Shown here: positions 18,912-27,321 of the stretch, piece by piece | Position numbering within the stretch: the first letter of the stretch is position 1 | How the letters are laid out: each line of letters begins with the position of its first letter | DNA from: Mycobacterium celatum | GTDB lineage: Bacteria > Actinomycetota > Actinomycetes > Mycobacteriales > Mycobacteriaceae | Assembly (NCBI RefSeq): GCF_002101595.1 | Contig: NZ_LQOM01000036.1 | Location: 1 to 41,611 of the forward strand | Reading direction: 5' to 3' | Length of the DNA stretch: 41,611 nucleotides | Translations under genes and position numbers: made by a program | Notes under the pieces: model-generated | Databases searched by the model: none | The model's input: the letters and a program-made list of their open reading frames with translations, nothing else | What the model was told of the DNA's origin: nothing

Positions 18912-19447
18912 GCGTCCGGGAGTCGGCGATCGCGCTGCTGTCCGGCTGGCAAGCCCCGGATCCGGCCCAGGACTCGGTGCGCCACGCTGTGCTTGCGTTC
19001 CTGTATGCCCGCGACGACGCCTGCCGGCGCGAGTGCGTGCCCGGTCATGTCACCGCCTCGGCGCTGGTGCTGGACGACTCCGGCAGCCGGGTGCTGCTCA
19101 CCCTGCATCCGCGGCTCGGCCGCTGGGTCCAGCTCGGCGGGCACTGCGACGACGGCGACGGCGACATCGCGGCGGCCGCACTGCGGGAGGCCACCGAGGA
19201 ATCCGGCATCGCGGGTCTGCGGCTGGGCGAGTTGGCGGCCATCCACGTCCATCCCGTCACCTGCTCGCTGGGCGTGCCGACCCGCCACCTCGACCTGCAG
19301 TTCGTCGCCCACGCGCCGCCCGGTGCGCAGATCACGATCAGCGACGAGTCGGTGGATTTGCAGTGGTGGCCGGCCGATGCGTTGCCCGAGAGCGCCGACG
19401 ACGCGCTGGCCTACCTGGTCGCCCGCGCGCCGAGTGTGGGATTGTGA
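18908..19447 (+). CDS. Nudix hydrolase
   Basis: 179 aa. The Nudix box is recognisable: [20 protein letters not shown] followed by ESGI, matching GX5EX7REUXEEXGU except that the first Glu is Asp. The second half has the beta-grasp continuation [14 protein letters not shown]. Nudix enzymes split nucleoside diphosphates linked to another group; the substrate is unknown. The GTG overlaps the fbiB stop, so a link with F420 or GTP-derived intermediates is possible but speculative. From memory M. tuberculosis has a DNA methylase gene (Rv3263) at this position. The stop lies inside an inverted repeat. Confidence 0.88.
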   Translation: MSVRESAIALLSGWQAPDPAQDSVRHAVLAFLYARDDACRRECVPGHVTASALVLDDSGSRVLLTLHPRLGRWVQLGGHCDDGDGDIAAAALREATEESGIAGLRLGELAAIHVHPVTCSLGVPTRHLDLQFVAHAPPGAQITISDESVDLQWWPADALPESADDALAYLVARAPSVGL

Positions 19448-19488
19448 CACGCGTTCGCCGAAAAATCGTGCGTCAAGCCCACATTCGG
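19430..19488. repeat. 59-bp inverted repeat between convergent genes, terminator-like
   Basis: Arms CCGAGTGTGGG (19430-19440) and CCCACATTCGG (19478-19488) pair at 10 of 11 positions. A nested weaker pair (CGCCGAA with TTCGGCG) competes. There is no T-run. It covers the Nudix stop codon and ends 6 bp before the manB stop, so it is well placed to end transcription from both sides. I have seen similar sequences between genes in mycobacteria. Confidence 0.6.
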
Positions 19489-19493
19489 CGCAG

Positions 19494-20561
19494 CTAGACG
19501 TCGGACGAGTAGCGGATCCCGCCGTCGGGAATCGAGACCCCCGGCCACACCCGGGCGCCGCGCAGCAGCTCGCAGCGTGCGCCGATGTCGGCGCCGTCGC
19601 CGATCACGCCGTCGCGGATCAGCGCCCGCGGGCCGATCCGCGCGCCGAAGCCGATGATCGAGCGCTCGATCACGCTGCCGGCCTCGACCTTTACCCCGTC
19701 GAAGATCACCGCGCCGTCAAGCCTTGCGCCCGGGCCGATTTCGGCGCCACGCCCGACTACCGTCCCGCCGATCAGCACCGCGCCAGGGGAGACCGCCGCG
19801 CCGTCGTGCACCAGCTGCTCGCCGCGGTGCCCGTGCAGCGCCGGCGACGGCGCGATGCCGCGCACCAGATCCGCGGAGCCGCGCACGAAGTCTTCTGGCG
19901 TGCCCATGTCGCGCCAATACGACGCGTCGACGTAACCGCACACCTGCACCCCGTCGGACAGCAGCGCTGGAAACACCTCACGTTCCACCGAGACCTCCCG
20001 CCCGCGCGGTATCCGGTCGATGATGTCCCGCGAGAACACATAGCAGCCCGCGTTGATCTGGTCGGTCGGCGGATCCTGTGTCTTCTCCAAAAATGCTGTG
20101 ACCCTGCCGTTTTCGGTCGGCACGCAGCCGAAGGCGCGCGGGTCGCCGACGCGCACCAAATGCAGCGTCAGGTCAGCCTCGTTCGAGCGGTGGTAGTCGA
20201 GGAGCTGACCCAGATCGACCCCGGAGAGCACGTCGCCGTTGAACACCATCACCGTGTCGTGGCGCAAACGGCCGGAGACGTTGGCGATTCCGCCACCGGT
20301 GCCCAGCGGATGCTCTTCGGTGACGTATTCGATCTGCAGCCCCAGTTTGGAGCCGTCGCCGAACTCCGCCTCGAACACCGCCGGCCGATACGACGTACTC
20401 AAGATCACGTGCTCGATTCCGGCGGCGGCGATCCGCGACAACAGATGCGTCACGAACGGCAACCCGGCGGTCGGCAGCATTGGCTTGGGCGCAGACAGCG
20501 TCAACGGCCGCAACCGAGTGCCTTTGCCGCCGACCAGTACGACGGCGTCAACCTCAATCAC
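19494..20561 (-). CDS. manB: Mannose-1-phosphate guanylyltransferase (GDP-mannose pyrophosphorylase)
   Basis: 355 aa; Rv3264c homologue (named manB or manC). It makes GDP-mannose from GTP and mannose-1-phosphate. The N-terminal nucleotidyltransferase signature is VDAVVLVGGKGTRLRPLTLS followed by KPMLPTAGLPF; VFNGDVLSG is the metal-binding acidic motif. From about residue 250 there is a left-handed beta-helix of hexapeptide repeats (GAVLIGGTVVGRGAEIGPGA). The start is GTG 20561. GGAGGAG lies about 10 nt upstream within a 49-bp spacer that resembles a short intergenic repeat common in mycobacteria. Third gene of rmlD-wbbL1-manB. Confidence 0.95.
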   Translation of the reverse strand: MIEVDAVVLVGGKGTRLRPLTLSAPKPMLPTAGLPFVTHLLSRIAAAGIEHVILSTSYRPAVFEAEFGDGSKLGLQIEYVTEEHPLGTGGGIANVSGRLRHDTVMVFNGDVLSGVDLGQLLDYHRSNEADLTLHLVRVGDPRAFGCVPTENGRVTAFLEKTQDPPTDQINAGCYVFSRDIIDRIPRGREVSVEREVFPALLSDGVQVCGYVDASYWRDMGTPEDFVRGSADLVRGIAPSPALHGHRGEQLVHDGAAVSPGAVLIGGTVVGRGAEIGPGARLDGAVIFDGVKVEAGSVIERSIIGFGARIGPRALIRDGVIGDGADIGARCELLRGARVWPGVSIPDGGIRYSSDV

Positions 20562-20610
20562 GAGCGCCGCTCCTCCTCATCGCTTCGCTCTGCATCGTCG
20601 CGGGCGCGAA

Positions 20611-21474
20611 TCACGACCGTCGCCTTTCTGCGCCCCGCACCATCAGGCGCGCGCGGATCGCCAGGCCGGCGCGGAACGCCCAGCGCAGCGGCGCGCGCCA
20701 CCACCCAGAATGCCGGTCGGCGAGGAAGAGGTAGGTGCTGTTGTGGTGAGCGATCAGGTTGCGCGCCGACTCGCGGCCGGTTGCGTGGCCCTTGTGGTGC
20801 AGGACTTCCGCCGACGGCACATAAACGTTCAGCCAGCTGGCCCGGCCCAGCCGGTCACCCAGGTCCACGTCTTCCATGTACATGAAGTAGCGCTCGTCGA
20901 AGCCGCCGACCTGGTCGAACGCCGCCCGGCGGACCAGCAGGCACGACCCGGACAGCCACCCCACCGGCCGCTCGCTGGGTTCCAGCCGCTCCTGGCGGTA
21001 CGCCGTCGACCACGGGTTGCCCTTCCACAGCTGGCCGAGGACGGCGTGCATGCCGCCGCGAATCAGGCTGGGCAGGTGGCGCGCCGACGGGTACACCGAC
21101 CCGTCGGGGTCGCGAATCAGCGGGCCCAGGGTCGCCGCGCGCGGCCAGCGGGCGGCCGCGTCCAGCAGCGCGTCGATGCTGCCTGGCCCCCACTGCACGT
21201 CCGGGTTGGCCACCACCACCCACTCGTCCGCCTCTGGGAGCTGCGCGATCGCCCGGTTCACCGCGCTGCCGTAGCCCAAGTTCGCGCCGGTGGGGAACAG
21301 CCGAACGTTCGGGTAGCGCTCGACGGCCGCCTGCGGCGCCCCGTCGGTGGAGCCGTTGTCGGCCATCACGACGCTCAGCGGCCGCTCGGTGGCCAGGGAC
21401 AGCGAGGCCAGGAATCGGTCCAGGTGCGGGCCCGGCGAATAGGTCACCGTCACCACCGGCAGGACGTCACTCAC
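20611..21474 (-). CDS. wbbL1: Rhamnosyltransferase WbbL1
   Basis: 287 aa GT2-family glycosyltransferase, homologue of Rv3265c (301). It adds rhamnose from dTDP-rhamnose to GlcNAc-PP-decaprenol, completing the linker that joins arabinogalactan to peptidoglycan, on the inner face of the membrane. Visible are VVTVTYSPGPHLDRFLASL, the nucleotide-sugar acidic motifs MADNGSTDG and VANPDVQWGPGS, the acceptor loop GWLSGSCLLVRR and the catalytic EDVDLGDR. GTG 21474 was chosen to match the family start. It follows rmlD, which makes its donor; the 128-bp gap between them is filled by tandem repeats. Confidence 0.95.
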   Translation of the reverse strand: MSDVLPVVTVTYSPGPHLDRFLASLSLATERPLSVVMADNGSTDGAPQAAVERYPNVRLFPTGANLGYGSAVNRAIAQLPEADEWVVVANPDVQWGPGSIDALLDAAARWPRAATLGPLIRDPDGSVYPSARHLPSLIRGGMHAVLGQLWKGNPWSTAYRQERLEPSERPVGWLSGSCLLVRRAAFDQVGGFDERYFMYMEDVDLGDRLGRASWLNVYVPSAEVLHHKGHATGRESARNLIAHHNSTYLFLADRHSGWWRAPLRWAFRAGLAIRARLMVRGAERRRS

Positions 21475-21488
21475 GCGTAGAGAGTAAC

Positions 21489-21607
21489 GGTCAGGAGGCG
21501 ATCGCAAGCGCGGCGGAGCCGGGCGTAGCGGGTCGCCGACCGACGGTCAGGAGGCGATCGCAAGCGCGGCGGAGCCGGGCGTAGCGGGTCGCCGACCGAC
21601 GGTCAGG
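21489..21607 (+). repeat. Two tandem 56-bp units of the dispersed palindromic element
   Basis: Units at 21489-21544 and 21545-21600 look identical; 7 bp of a third (GGTCAGG) contain the reverse-strand stop codon of rmlD. Cores lie at 21497-21537 and 21553-21593. Located between rmlD (3' side) and wbbL1 (5' side) of the same operon, so the pair is probably transcribed. Confidence 0.9.
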
Positions 21608-22460
21608 GCCGCGGAGCCGCCCCGAGAGCAACTGCCAGCGCGTCACGCCACGGCCGCAGCGGCGTAAGGCCTCCCTCGGTCGAGAGCCGGGCGCCCAGCG
21701 CGGAATAGCGGGGCCGCGGCGCCGGCCGCGGCTTCTGGTCGCTGCTGATCGGCCGCACCCGCTCCGGGTCGGCCCCCACCCCGGCGAACACCGCGCGGGC
21801 CAGCTCGAACCGGCTGACCGCGCCTTGGTTGGCGGCATGCACCACGGGCGCCCGCACGCCGTCGTCGGCCACCTGCAGCAGCGCAGTCGCCAGATCGGCG
21901 ACGTAGGTCGGTGAGCCGGTCTGGTCTTCGACCACCTCGACGGCGCCGTCCCCGGCGGCCAGTCGGCGCATGGCGGCGACGAAGTCGTTGCCGGTGCCGC
22001 CGGTGTAGACCCAGGCGGTCCGCACGACGGTGGCCTCGGGCAGCGTTTTGCGGACGGCCACCTCGCCGGCCAGTTTGGTACGCCCGTACACGCTCAGCGG
22101 CCCGGTTTCGTCGTCGGGCTCGTAGGGGCGGCGTTCCGAGCCGCTGAACACGTAGTCGGTGGAGATGTGGATCAGCCGCGCGCCGACGTCCGCGCACACC
22201 CGCGCGATGTGCTCCGGGCCCACCGCGTTGACCGCGTGCGCGTTGGCCTCGTCGCTTTCCGCGCCGTCGACATTGGTGTAAGCGGCGCAGTTGACCACCA
22301 CGTCGCCGCTGCGGATGATCCGCTCGGCGGCGTCGGGGTCGGTGATGTCCCACTGCGACGACGTCAACGCAAGCACGTCGCGCCCGCGGCGGGCGGCTTG
22401 GGCCGCCAGAACGCTGCCGAGCTGTCCGCCGGCGCCGGTGATCACAAGCCTGGGCTGCAT
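21603..22460 (-). CDS. rmlD: dTDP-4-dehydrorhamnose reductase
   Basis: 285 aa; Rv3266c homologue. NADPH-dependent last step of dTDP-L-rhamnose synthesis, supplying WbbL1. Short-chain dehydrogenase/extended fold: cofactor loop RLVITGAGGQLGSVLAAQ, ARLIHISTDYVFSG with the catalytic Thr, and the YxxxK pair in VYGRTKLAGE. ATG 22460 gives the compact start common to the family; the frame opens at GTG 22505, 15 codons earlier, which cannot be excluded. Divergent from lcp1, with 68 bp between. Confidence 0.95.
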   Translation of the reverse strand: MQPRLVITGAGGQLGSVLAAQAARRGRDVLALTSSQWDITDPDAAERIIRSGDVVVNCAAYTNVDGAESDEANAHAVNAVGPEHIARVCADVGARLIHISTDYVFSGSERRPYEPDDETGPLSVYGRTKLAGEVAVRKTLPEATVVRTAWVYTGGTGNDFVAAMRRLAAGDGAVEVVEDQTGSPTYVADLATALLQVADDGVRAPVVHAANQGAVSRFELARAVFAGVGADPERVRPISSDQKPRPAPRPRYSALGARLSTEGGLTPLRPWRDALAVALGAAPRP

Positions 22461-22516
22461 GCCGTCGAGTCTGGCACGCCGATGCGCAGCTACCGGCGAT
22501 ACCACTGTTACGCAAG

Positions 22517-22522
22517 TAGCCT
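22517..22522 (+). promoter_or_regulatory. -10 hexamer, probable leaderless promoter of lcp1
   Basis: TAGCCT ends 6 nt before ATG 22529. The same hexamer at the same distance precedes the GAF-ANTAR gene at 27812. It favours ATG 22529 over the GTG one codon earlier. Confidence 0.5.
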
Positions 22523-22528
22523 GAAGTG

Positions 22529-23998
22529 ATGCCTGCGCAACGTGTGGTTCGTGTGGTTGCCACCGTGGCGGCCATCGTCATCGTGTTCGGCACCGGGGTG
22601 GCGTGGAGCCAGGTCCGTTCGTTCGAGGACGGGATCTACCACATGTTCGCCCCGTCGCTGGGCCAGGGCGGCGACGACGGCGCCGTCGACATCCTGCTGG
22701 TCGGCATGGACAGCCGCACCGACGCGCACGGCAACCCACTCTCGGCCGACGAACTGGCGACGCTGCGGGCCGGCGACGAGGTGGCCACCAACACCGACAC
22801 GATCATCCTGGTCCGCATCCCCAACAACGGGAAGTCGGCCACCGCGATCTCGATTCCGCGCGACACCTATGTCTCGGCGCCGGGATTGGGCAAGACCAAG
22901 ATCAACGGCGTCTACGGACAGGTCAAGGAGGAGAAGCGGGTCAGCCTCGTCGAATCCGGCGTCGACCCCGCCGAAGCCGAGGCGCGCGGGACCGAAGCCG
23001 GCCGCGAGGCGCTGATCAAGACCGTCGCCGACCTGACCGGCGTCACCGTCGACCACTACGCCGAGATCGGGCTGCTGGGCTTCGCGTTGATCACCGACGC
23101 CCTCGGCGGCGTCAACGTCTGCCTCAAAGAGGCAGTGTACGAACCGCTTTCGGGCGCCGACTTCCCGGCCGGCTGGCAAAAGCTCAACGGTCCGCAGGCG
23201 CTGAGCTTTGTCCGCCAGCGCCACGACCTGCCGCGCGGCGACCTGGACCGGGTGGTGCGCCAGCAGGTGGTGATGGCGTCGCTGGCCCACCAGGTGATCT
23301 CCGGCAAGACGCTGTCGAGCCCGACCACGCTGGAGCGGCTGCAGGGCGCTATCCAGCGCTCGGTGGTGCTGTCATCCGGTTGGGACATCATGGATTTCGT
23401 GAAGCAGCTGCAGAAGCTGGCCGCCGGCAACGTCGCGTTCGCCACCATCCCGGTGCTCGACGAGGCCGGCTGGAGCGACGACGGCATGCACAGCGTGGTG
23501 CGGGTCGATCCGCACCAGGTTCAGGAGTGGGTCGGCGGCCTGTTGCAGGATCAGGCCCAGGGCAAGACCGAGGAAATCGCCTACACACCCGCCAAGACCG
23601 CCGCCAGTGTCTTCAACGACACCGACATCAACGGGCTAGCCTCTGCGGTGTCACAAGTGTTGAGCGCCAAGGGCTTTGGCACAGGCCCCGTCGGCAACAA
23701 CGAAGGCGCGCACGTGCAGCGCAGCCAGGTGCAGGCCGCCAAGGCCGACGACCTGGGCGCACAAGCGGTGGCCAAAGACCTCGGCGGTCTGCCCGTCGTC
23801 GCCGACGCGTCGGTGCCGGCGGGTACCGTGCGGGTGGTGCTGGCCAACGACTACACCGGCCCGGGATCCGGGCTCGACGGCAGCGCCTCGCCGATGGCGG
23901 TGTCGTCGAACTCGGGCACGGGCACGGGCAACCCCGACGCTCCCCCGCCGTCGCCGATCCTGACGGCGGGCACGGATAAACCGGAGTGTGTGAACTGA
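22529..23998 (+). CDS. lcp1: LytR-CpsA-Psr (LCP) family arabinogalactan-peptidoglycan ligase Lcp1
   Basis: 489 aa; Rv3267 homologue. One N-terminal membrane anchor (about residues 6-26) places the rest outside the membrane. The LCP catalytic domain runs from about 45 to 260 with DILLVGMDSRTDAHGN, NTDTIILVRIPNNG, ISIPRDTYV and FVRQRHDLPRGDLDR, which carries the conserved Arg residues. A C-terminal LytR_C-type domain begins near AGTVRVVLANDYTGPGSG. In M. tuberculosis this enzyme attaches the galactan to peptidoglycan through the rhamnose linker that WbbL1 completes. The 3' end overlaps the next gene by 13 bp. Confidence 0.94.
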   Translation: MPAQRVVRVVATVAAIVIVFGTGVAWSQVRSFEDGIYHMFAPSLGQGGDDGAVDILLVGMDSRTDAHGNPLSADELATLRAGDEVATNTDTIILVRIPNNGKSATAISIPRDTYVSAPGLGKTKINGVYGQVKEEKRVSLVESGVDPAEAEARGTEAGREALIKTVADLTGVTVDHYAEIGLLGFALITDALGGVNVCLKEAVYEPLSGADFPAGWQKLNGPQALSFVRQRHDLPRGDLDRVVRQQVVMASLAHQVISGKTLSSPTTLERLQGAIQRSVVLSSGWDIMDFVKQLQKLAAGNVAFATIPVLDEAGWSDDGMHSVVRVDPHQVQEWVGGLLQDQAQGKTEEIAYTPAKTAASVFNDTDINGLASAVSQVLSAKGFGTGPVGNNEGAHVQRSQVQAAKADDLGAQAVAKDLGGLPVVADASVPAGTVRVVLANDYTGPGSGLDGSASPMAVSSNSGTGTGNPDAPPPSPILTAGTDKPECVN

Positions 23999-24708
23999 GC
24001 ACGCTCAGTGCTGCGATTCTCGACCCGATGCTGCGCGCCGACCCGGTCGGCCCGCGCATCACCTACTACGACGACGCCACCGGCGAGCGCATCGAGCTCT
24101 CCGCGGTGACGCTGGCCAACTGGGCCGCCAAGACCGGCAACCTGCTGCGCGACGAACTGGGCGCCGGGTCGGGCAGCCGGGTGGCGGTACTGCTGCCGAC
24201 CCATTGGCAGACGGCCGCGGTGCTGTTCGGGGTGTGGTGGATCGGCGCCGAAGTCCTGCTCGGCGGCTCCTGGGACGCCGACGTCGCGTTGTGCACCGCG
24301 GCGCGGCTGGAGGAGGCCGACGCCACCGGGGCCGGCGAGGTGGCGGTGCTGTCGCTCGATCCGTTCGGCAGCCCCGCATCCGACCTGCCGGTCGGGGTCA
24401 CCGACTACGCGACCGCGGTGCGGGTGCACGGCGACCAGATCGACGGCGAACGCAATCCCGGCCCGGCGCTGGCCGGCCGAGCAGTCGACGAGGTCCTCGC
24501 CGACTGCCAAATCTCCGCTGCCACAAGAGGTTTGACAGCCTCCGACCGGCTGCTGTCGTCTATGTCATGGGACCGGCCCGCCGGGCTGATCGACGGGCTC
24601 TTGGCAGTGTTGGCGGTCGGCGCGTCGCTGGTGCAGGTGGCCAACCCCGATCCGAAAGCGATACAGCACCGGATCGACACCGAGAAGGTCACCCGGGTCC
24701 TCGACTAG
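23986..24708 (+). CDS. TIGR03089-type protein (Rv3268 homologue)
   Basis: 240 aa. It resembles an AMP-binding (acyl-CoA synthetase-like) N-terminal fragment: NWAAKTGNLLRDELGAGSGS, VAVLLPTHWQTAAVLFGVWW and later LLSSMSWDRPAGLIDGLLAV. The catalytic core of a full ligase is absent, so enzymatic activity is doubtful. GTG 23986 lies 13 bp inside lcp1, implying coupling. Function unknown; probably tied to envelope assembly through its neighbour. Confidence 0.85.
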   Translation: MCELSTLSAAILDPMLRADPVGPRITYYDDATGERIELSAVTLANWAAKTGNLLRDELGAGSGSRVAVLLPTHWQTAAVLFGVWWIGAEVLLGGSWDADVALCTAARLEEADATGAGEVAVLSLDPFGSPASDLPVGVTDYATAVRVHGDQIDGERNPGPALAGRAVDEVLADCQISAATRGLTASDRLLSSMSWDRPAGLIDGLLAVLAVGASLVQVANPDPKAIQHRIDTEKVTRVLD

Positions 24709-24726
24709 AGGCCCACCCGCCAATCC

Positions 24727-24744
24727 ATATTGGTATCGCAATAT
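24727..24744. promoter_or_regulatory. Inverted repeat upstream of pacL1-ctpC, candidate metal-regulator operator
   Basis: ATATTGGTATCGCAATAT: perfect 6-bp arms around 6 bp, in an AT-rich patch unusual for this genome, 52 bp before the pacL1 start. Size and composition fit an ArsR/SmtB-type operator, plausible for a zinc-efflux operon. TATGTT at 24748 may be the -10. Inference from symmetry and position only. Confidence 0.45.
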
Positions 24745-24795
24745 TTCTATGTTAGCGTCGGGTGCGGATCGACGTAACACAGGAGGAATGTGGCG

Positions 24796-25077
24796 ATGGT
24801 GGTGCACGGGCTACTCGCGAAGGCGGCCGGGACGGTCGTCACCGGACTCGTCGGAGTAAGCGCCTATGAAGCGTTGCGCAAGGCCGTGCGCTCGGCTCCG
24901 GTGCACAACGCGGCAGTGACCGCGACGGAGTGGAGCCTGCGCGGAACCCGGCGCGCCGAGGAAGCAGCGGAGTCGGCCCGCCTCAAGCTCGCCGATGTGG
25001 TGGCCGAAGCACGCGAACGCATCGGCGAGGAAGCGCCCCCGCCCGCCGCCGGAGGCAACCACGACCACGAGCACTGA
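24796..25077 (+). CDS. pacL1: PacL1-like P-ATPase-associated metal chaperone (DUF1490)
   Basis: 93 aa, the length of Rv3269 (PacL1). The hydrophobic N-terminal helix VVHGLLAKAAGTVVTGLVGV anchors it in the membrane, followed by the DUF1490 block VTATEWSLRGTRRAEEAAES and an acidic helix. The C-terminus GGNHDHEH holds the His/Asp cluster that binds zinc in PacL proteins. In M. tuberculosis PacL1 scaffolds CtpC into membrane efflux platforms. ATG 24796 is chosen over GTG 24790 because AGGAGG (24781-24786) is then 9 nt away. ctpC starts 2 bp after the stop. Confidence 0.92.
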   Translation: MVVHGLLAKAAGTVVTGLVGVSAYEALRKAVRSAPVHNAAVTATEWSLRGTRRAEEAAESARLKLADVVAEARERIGEEAPPPAAGGNHDHEH

Positions 25078-25078
25078 C

Positions 25079-27205
25079 GTGCTCGTCGTTTCCGACGCGG
25101 CCGGGCGGATGCGGGTGCACGTCCCCTGGGTGCGTTCGAACTCGCGGCGCGCCGTCGCGGTGGAAGAGGCCGTCGACAAACAAAACGGGGTGCGCACAGT
25201 GCACGCCTACCCGCATACCGGCTCCGTCGTCGTGTGGTATTCGCCGAAGCGCTGCGACCGCTCCGGTGTGCTGGAGGCGATCAAGTCCGCCGAACACGTT
25301 GCGGCCGAGCTGATTCCCGCGCGCACGCCGCGCTCGTCGGATGTCCGCAACGCCGAGGTGTTGCGGATGGTGATCGGCGGTGCGGCGCTGGCCTTGCTCG
25401 GGGTGCGCCGCTATGTCTTCCAGCGCCCGCCACTGCTCGGCCCGACGGGCCAGCTGGTGGCGACCGGCGCGACGGTGTTCATGGGCTACCCGTTCCTGCG
25501 CGGCGCGCTGCGCTCGCTGCGGTCCGGGCGCGCCGGCACCGACGCGTTGGTCACGGCGGCGACGGTGGCCAGCCTGGTGCTGCGTGAGAACGTCGTCGCG
25601 CTGACCGTGCTGTGGCTGCTGAATATCGGTGAGTACCTGCAGGACCTGACGTTGCGACGGACCCGGCGGGCCATCTCCGACCTGCTGCGCGGCACCGCCG
25701 ACACGGCGTGGCTGCGTCTGGACGACGGCAATGAGGTCCAGGTGCCGATGGACACCGTGCAAGTCGGCGACGAGGTGGTGGTGCACGACCACGTGGCGAT
25801 ACCGGTCGACGGCGACGTTGTCGACGGCGAGGCGATCGTCGACCAGTCCGCTATCACCGGCGAGACCCTGCCGGTCAGCGTCGTCACCGGCGCACGGGTG
25901 CACGCCGGTTCGGTGGTCTTGCGCGGGCGGCTGGTAGTGCGCGCCAGCGCCGTCGGCAACGAGACCACCATCGGCCGCATCATCACCAGAGTCGAAGAGG
26001 CCCAACATGATCGGGCCCCGATCCAAACCGTCGGCGAGAACTTCTCCCGTCGCTTCGTGCCCATCTCGTTCGTCGTCTCGGCGATCACCCTGGCGATCAC
26101 CGGCGACGTCCGGCGGGCGATGACCATGCTGCTGATCGCATGCCCATGCGCGGTGGGCTTGGCGACACCGACCGCGATCAGCGCCGCGATCGGCAACGGC
26201 GCCCGCCGGGGCATCCTGATCAAGGGCGGTTCGCACCTGGAGCAGGCGGGCCGGGTGGACGCGATCGTGTTCGACAAGACCGGGACGCTGACCGTGGGCC
26301 GTCCCGTCGTAACGAATATCATTGCGCTGCACCAGGATTGGCAACCCGAACAGGTGCTCGCCTATGCGGCCAGCTCGGAGCTGCACTCGCGGCACCCGCT
26401 GGCCGAGGCGGTGATCCGCTCGACCGAGGAACGCCGGATCATCATCCCGCCGCACGAGGAATGCGAGGTGTTGGTCGGCCTGGGCATGCGGACGTGGGCC
26501 GACGGGCGGACCCTGCTCTTGGGCAGCCCGTCGCTGCTGCAGTCCGAAGACGTCGAGGTGTCCCGCGAGGCGGCGCAATGGGTGGACAAGCTGCGCCGGC
26601 AGGCCGAGACGCCGCTGCTGCTGGCGGTGGACGGTACCCTGGTAGGGCTGATCAGCCTGCGCGACGAAGTTCGCGCCGAGGCACCGGAAGTGTTAACGCA
26701 GCTGCGCGCCAACGGAATCCGCCGGATCGTCATGCTCACCGGCGACCATCCGGAGATCGCCAAGGTGGTGGCCGCCGAGCTGGCCATCGACGAGTGGCGC
26801 GCCGAGGTGCTGCCCGAGGACAAGCTCGAAGTGGTGCGCCAACTCCAGGACGACGGCCACGTCGTCGGGATGGTCGGCGACGGCGTCAACGACGCGCCGG
26901 CGCTGGCGGCGGCCGACATCGGGATCGCGATGGGGCTCGCGGGTACCGACGTCGCCGTCGAGACCGCCGACGTCGCGCTGGCCAACGACGACCTGCAGCG
27001 CCTGCTCGACGTGCGGGACCTGGGTGTGCGGGCCGTCGAGGTGATCCGGGAGAACTACGGCATGTCGATCGCCGTCAACGCCGCCGGGCTGCTGATCGGC
27101 GCGGGCGGCGCGTTGTCGCCGGTGCTGGCGGCGATCCTGCACAACGCGTCGTCGGTGGCCGTCGTCGCCAACAGCTCCCGGCTGATCCGATACCGGATCG
27201 CCTAG
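25079..27205 (+). CDS. ctpC: P1B-type zinc/manganese-exporting ATPase CtpC
   Basis: 708 aa; Rv3270 homologue (718). It pumps Zn (and Mn) out of the cytoplasm, protecting against metal poisoning. In order: an N-terminal ferredoxin-like domain lacking the usual CxxC, membrane helices from about 95, actuator loop SAITGETLPVS (258-268), the metal-site CPC at 355-357, phosphorylation site DKTGTLT starting at D399, the HP locus SRHPLAEA, and the hinge GDGVNDAPALAAADIGIAMG. GTG 25079 directly follows pacL1. The stop codon is inside a tandem repeat unit (27197). Confidence 0.96.
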   Translation: MLVVSDAAGRMRVHVPWVRSNSRRAVAVEEAVDKQNGVRTVHAYPHTGSVVVWYSPKRCDRSGVLEAIKSAEHVAAELIPARTPRSSDVRNAEVLRMVIGGAALALLGVRRYVFQRPPLLGPTGQLVATGATVFMGYPFLRGALRSLRSGRAGTDALVTAATVASLVLRENVVALTVLWLLNIGEYLQDLTLRRTRRAISDLLRGTADTAWLRLDDGNEVQVPMDTVQVGDEVVVHDHVAIPVDGDVVDGEAIVDQSAITGETLPVSVVTGARVHAGSVVLRGRLVVRASAVGNETTIGRIITRVEEAQHDRAPIQTVGENFSRRFVPISFVVSAITLAITGDVRRAMTMLLIACPCAVGLATPTAISAAIGNGARRGILIKGGSHLEQAGRVDAIVFDKTGTLTVGRPVVTNIIALHQDWQPEQVLAYAASSELHSRHPLAEAVIRSTEERRIIIPPHEECEVLVGLGMRTWADGRTLLLGSPSLLQSEDVEVSREAAQWVDKLRRQAETPLLLAVDGTLVGLISLRDEVRAEAPEVLTQLRANGIRRIVMLTGDHPEIAKVVAAELAIDEWRAEVLPEDKLEVVRQLQDDGHVVGMVGDGVNDAPALAAADIGIAMGLAGTDVAVETADVALANDDLQRLLDVRDLGVRAVEVIRENYGMSIAVNAAGLLIGAGGALSPVLAAILHNASSVAVVANSSRLIRYRIA

Positions 27206-27321
27206 TGGCGATCGCCAGCGCGGCGAAGCCGGGCGCAGCGGGTCGCCACAAATCGCCTAGTGGCGATCGCCAGCGCGGCGGGTCGCCACAAATGGCTTAG
27301 GTGGCGATCGCCAGCGCAGCG
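27197..27321 (+). repeat. Tandem units of the dispersed palindromic element (55 bp, 40 bp and a partial)
   Basis: Unit 1 (27197-27251) starts ATCGCCTAG, containing the ctpC stop, with a full 41-bp core at 27207-27247. Unit 2 (27252-27291) lacks 15 bp of the core (27262-27287). A partial third copy from 27292 runs into the 3' end of the STAS gene and encodes its last residues AALAIAT on the minus strand. The gap between convergent ctpC and STAS is made entirely of it. Confidence 0.88.
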
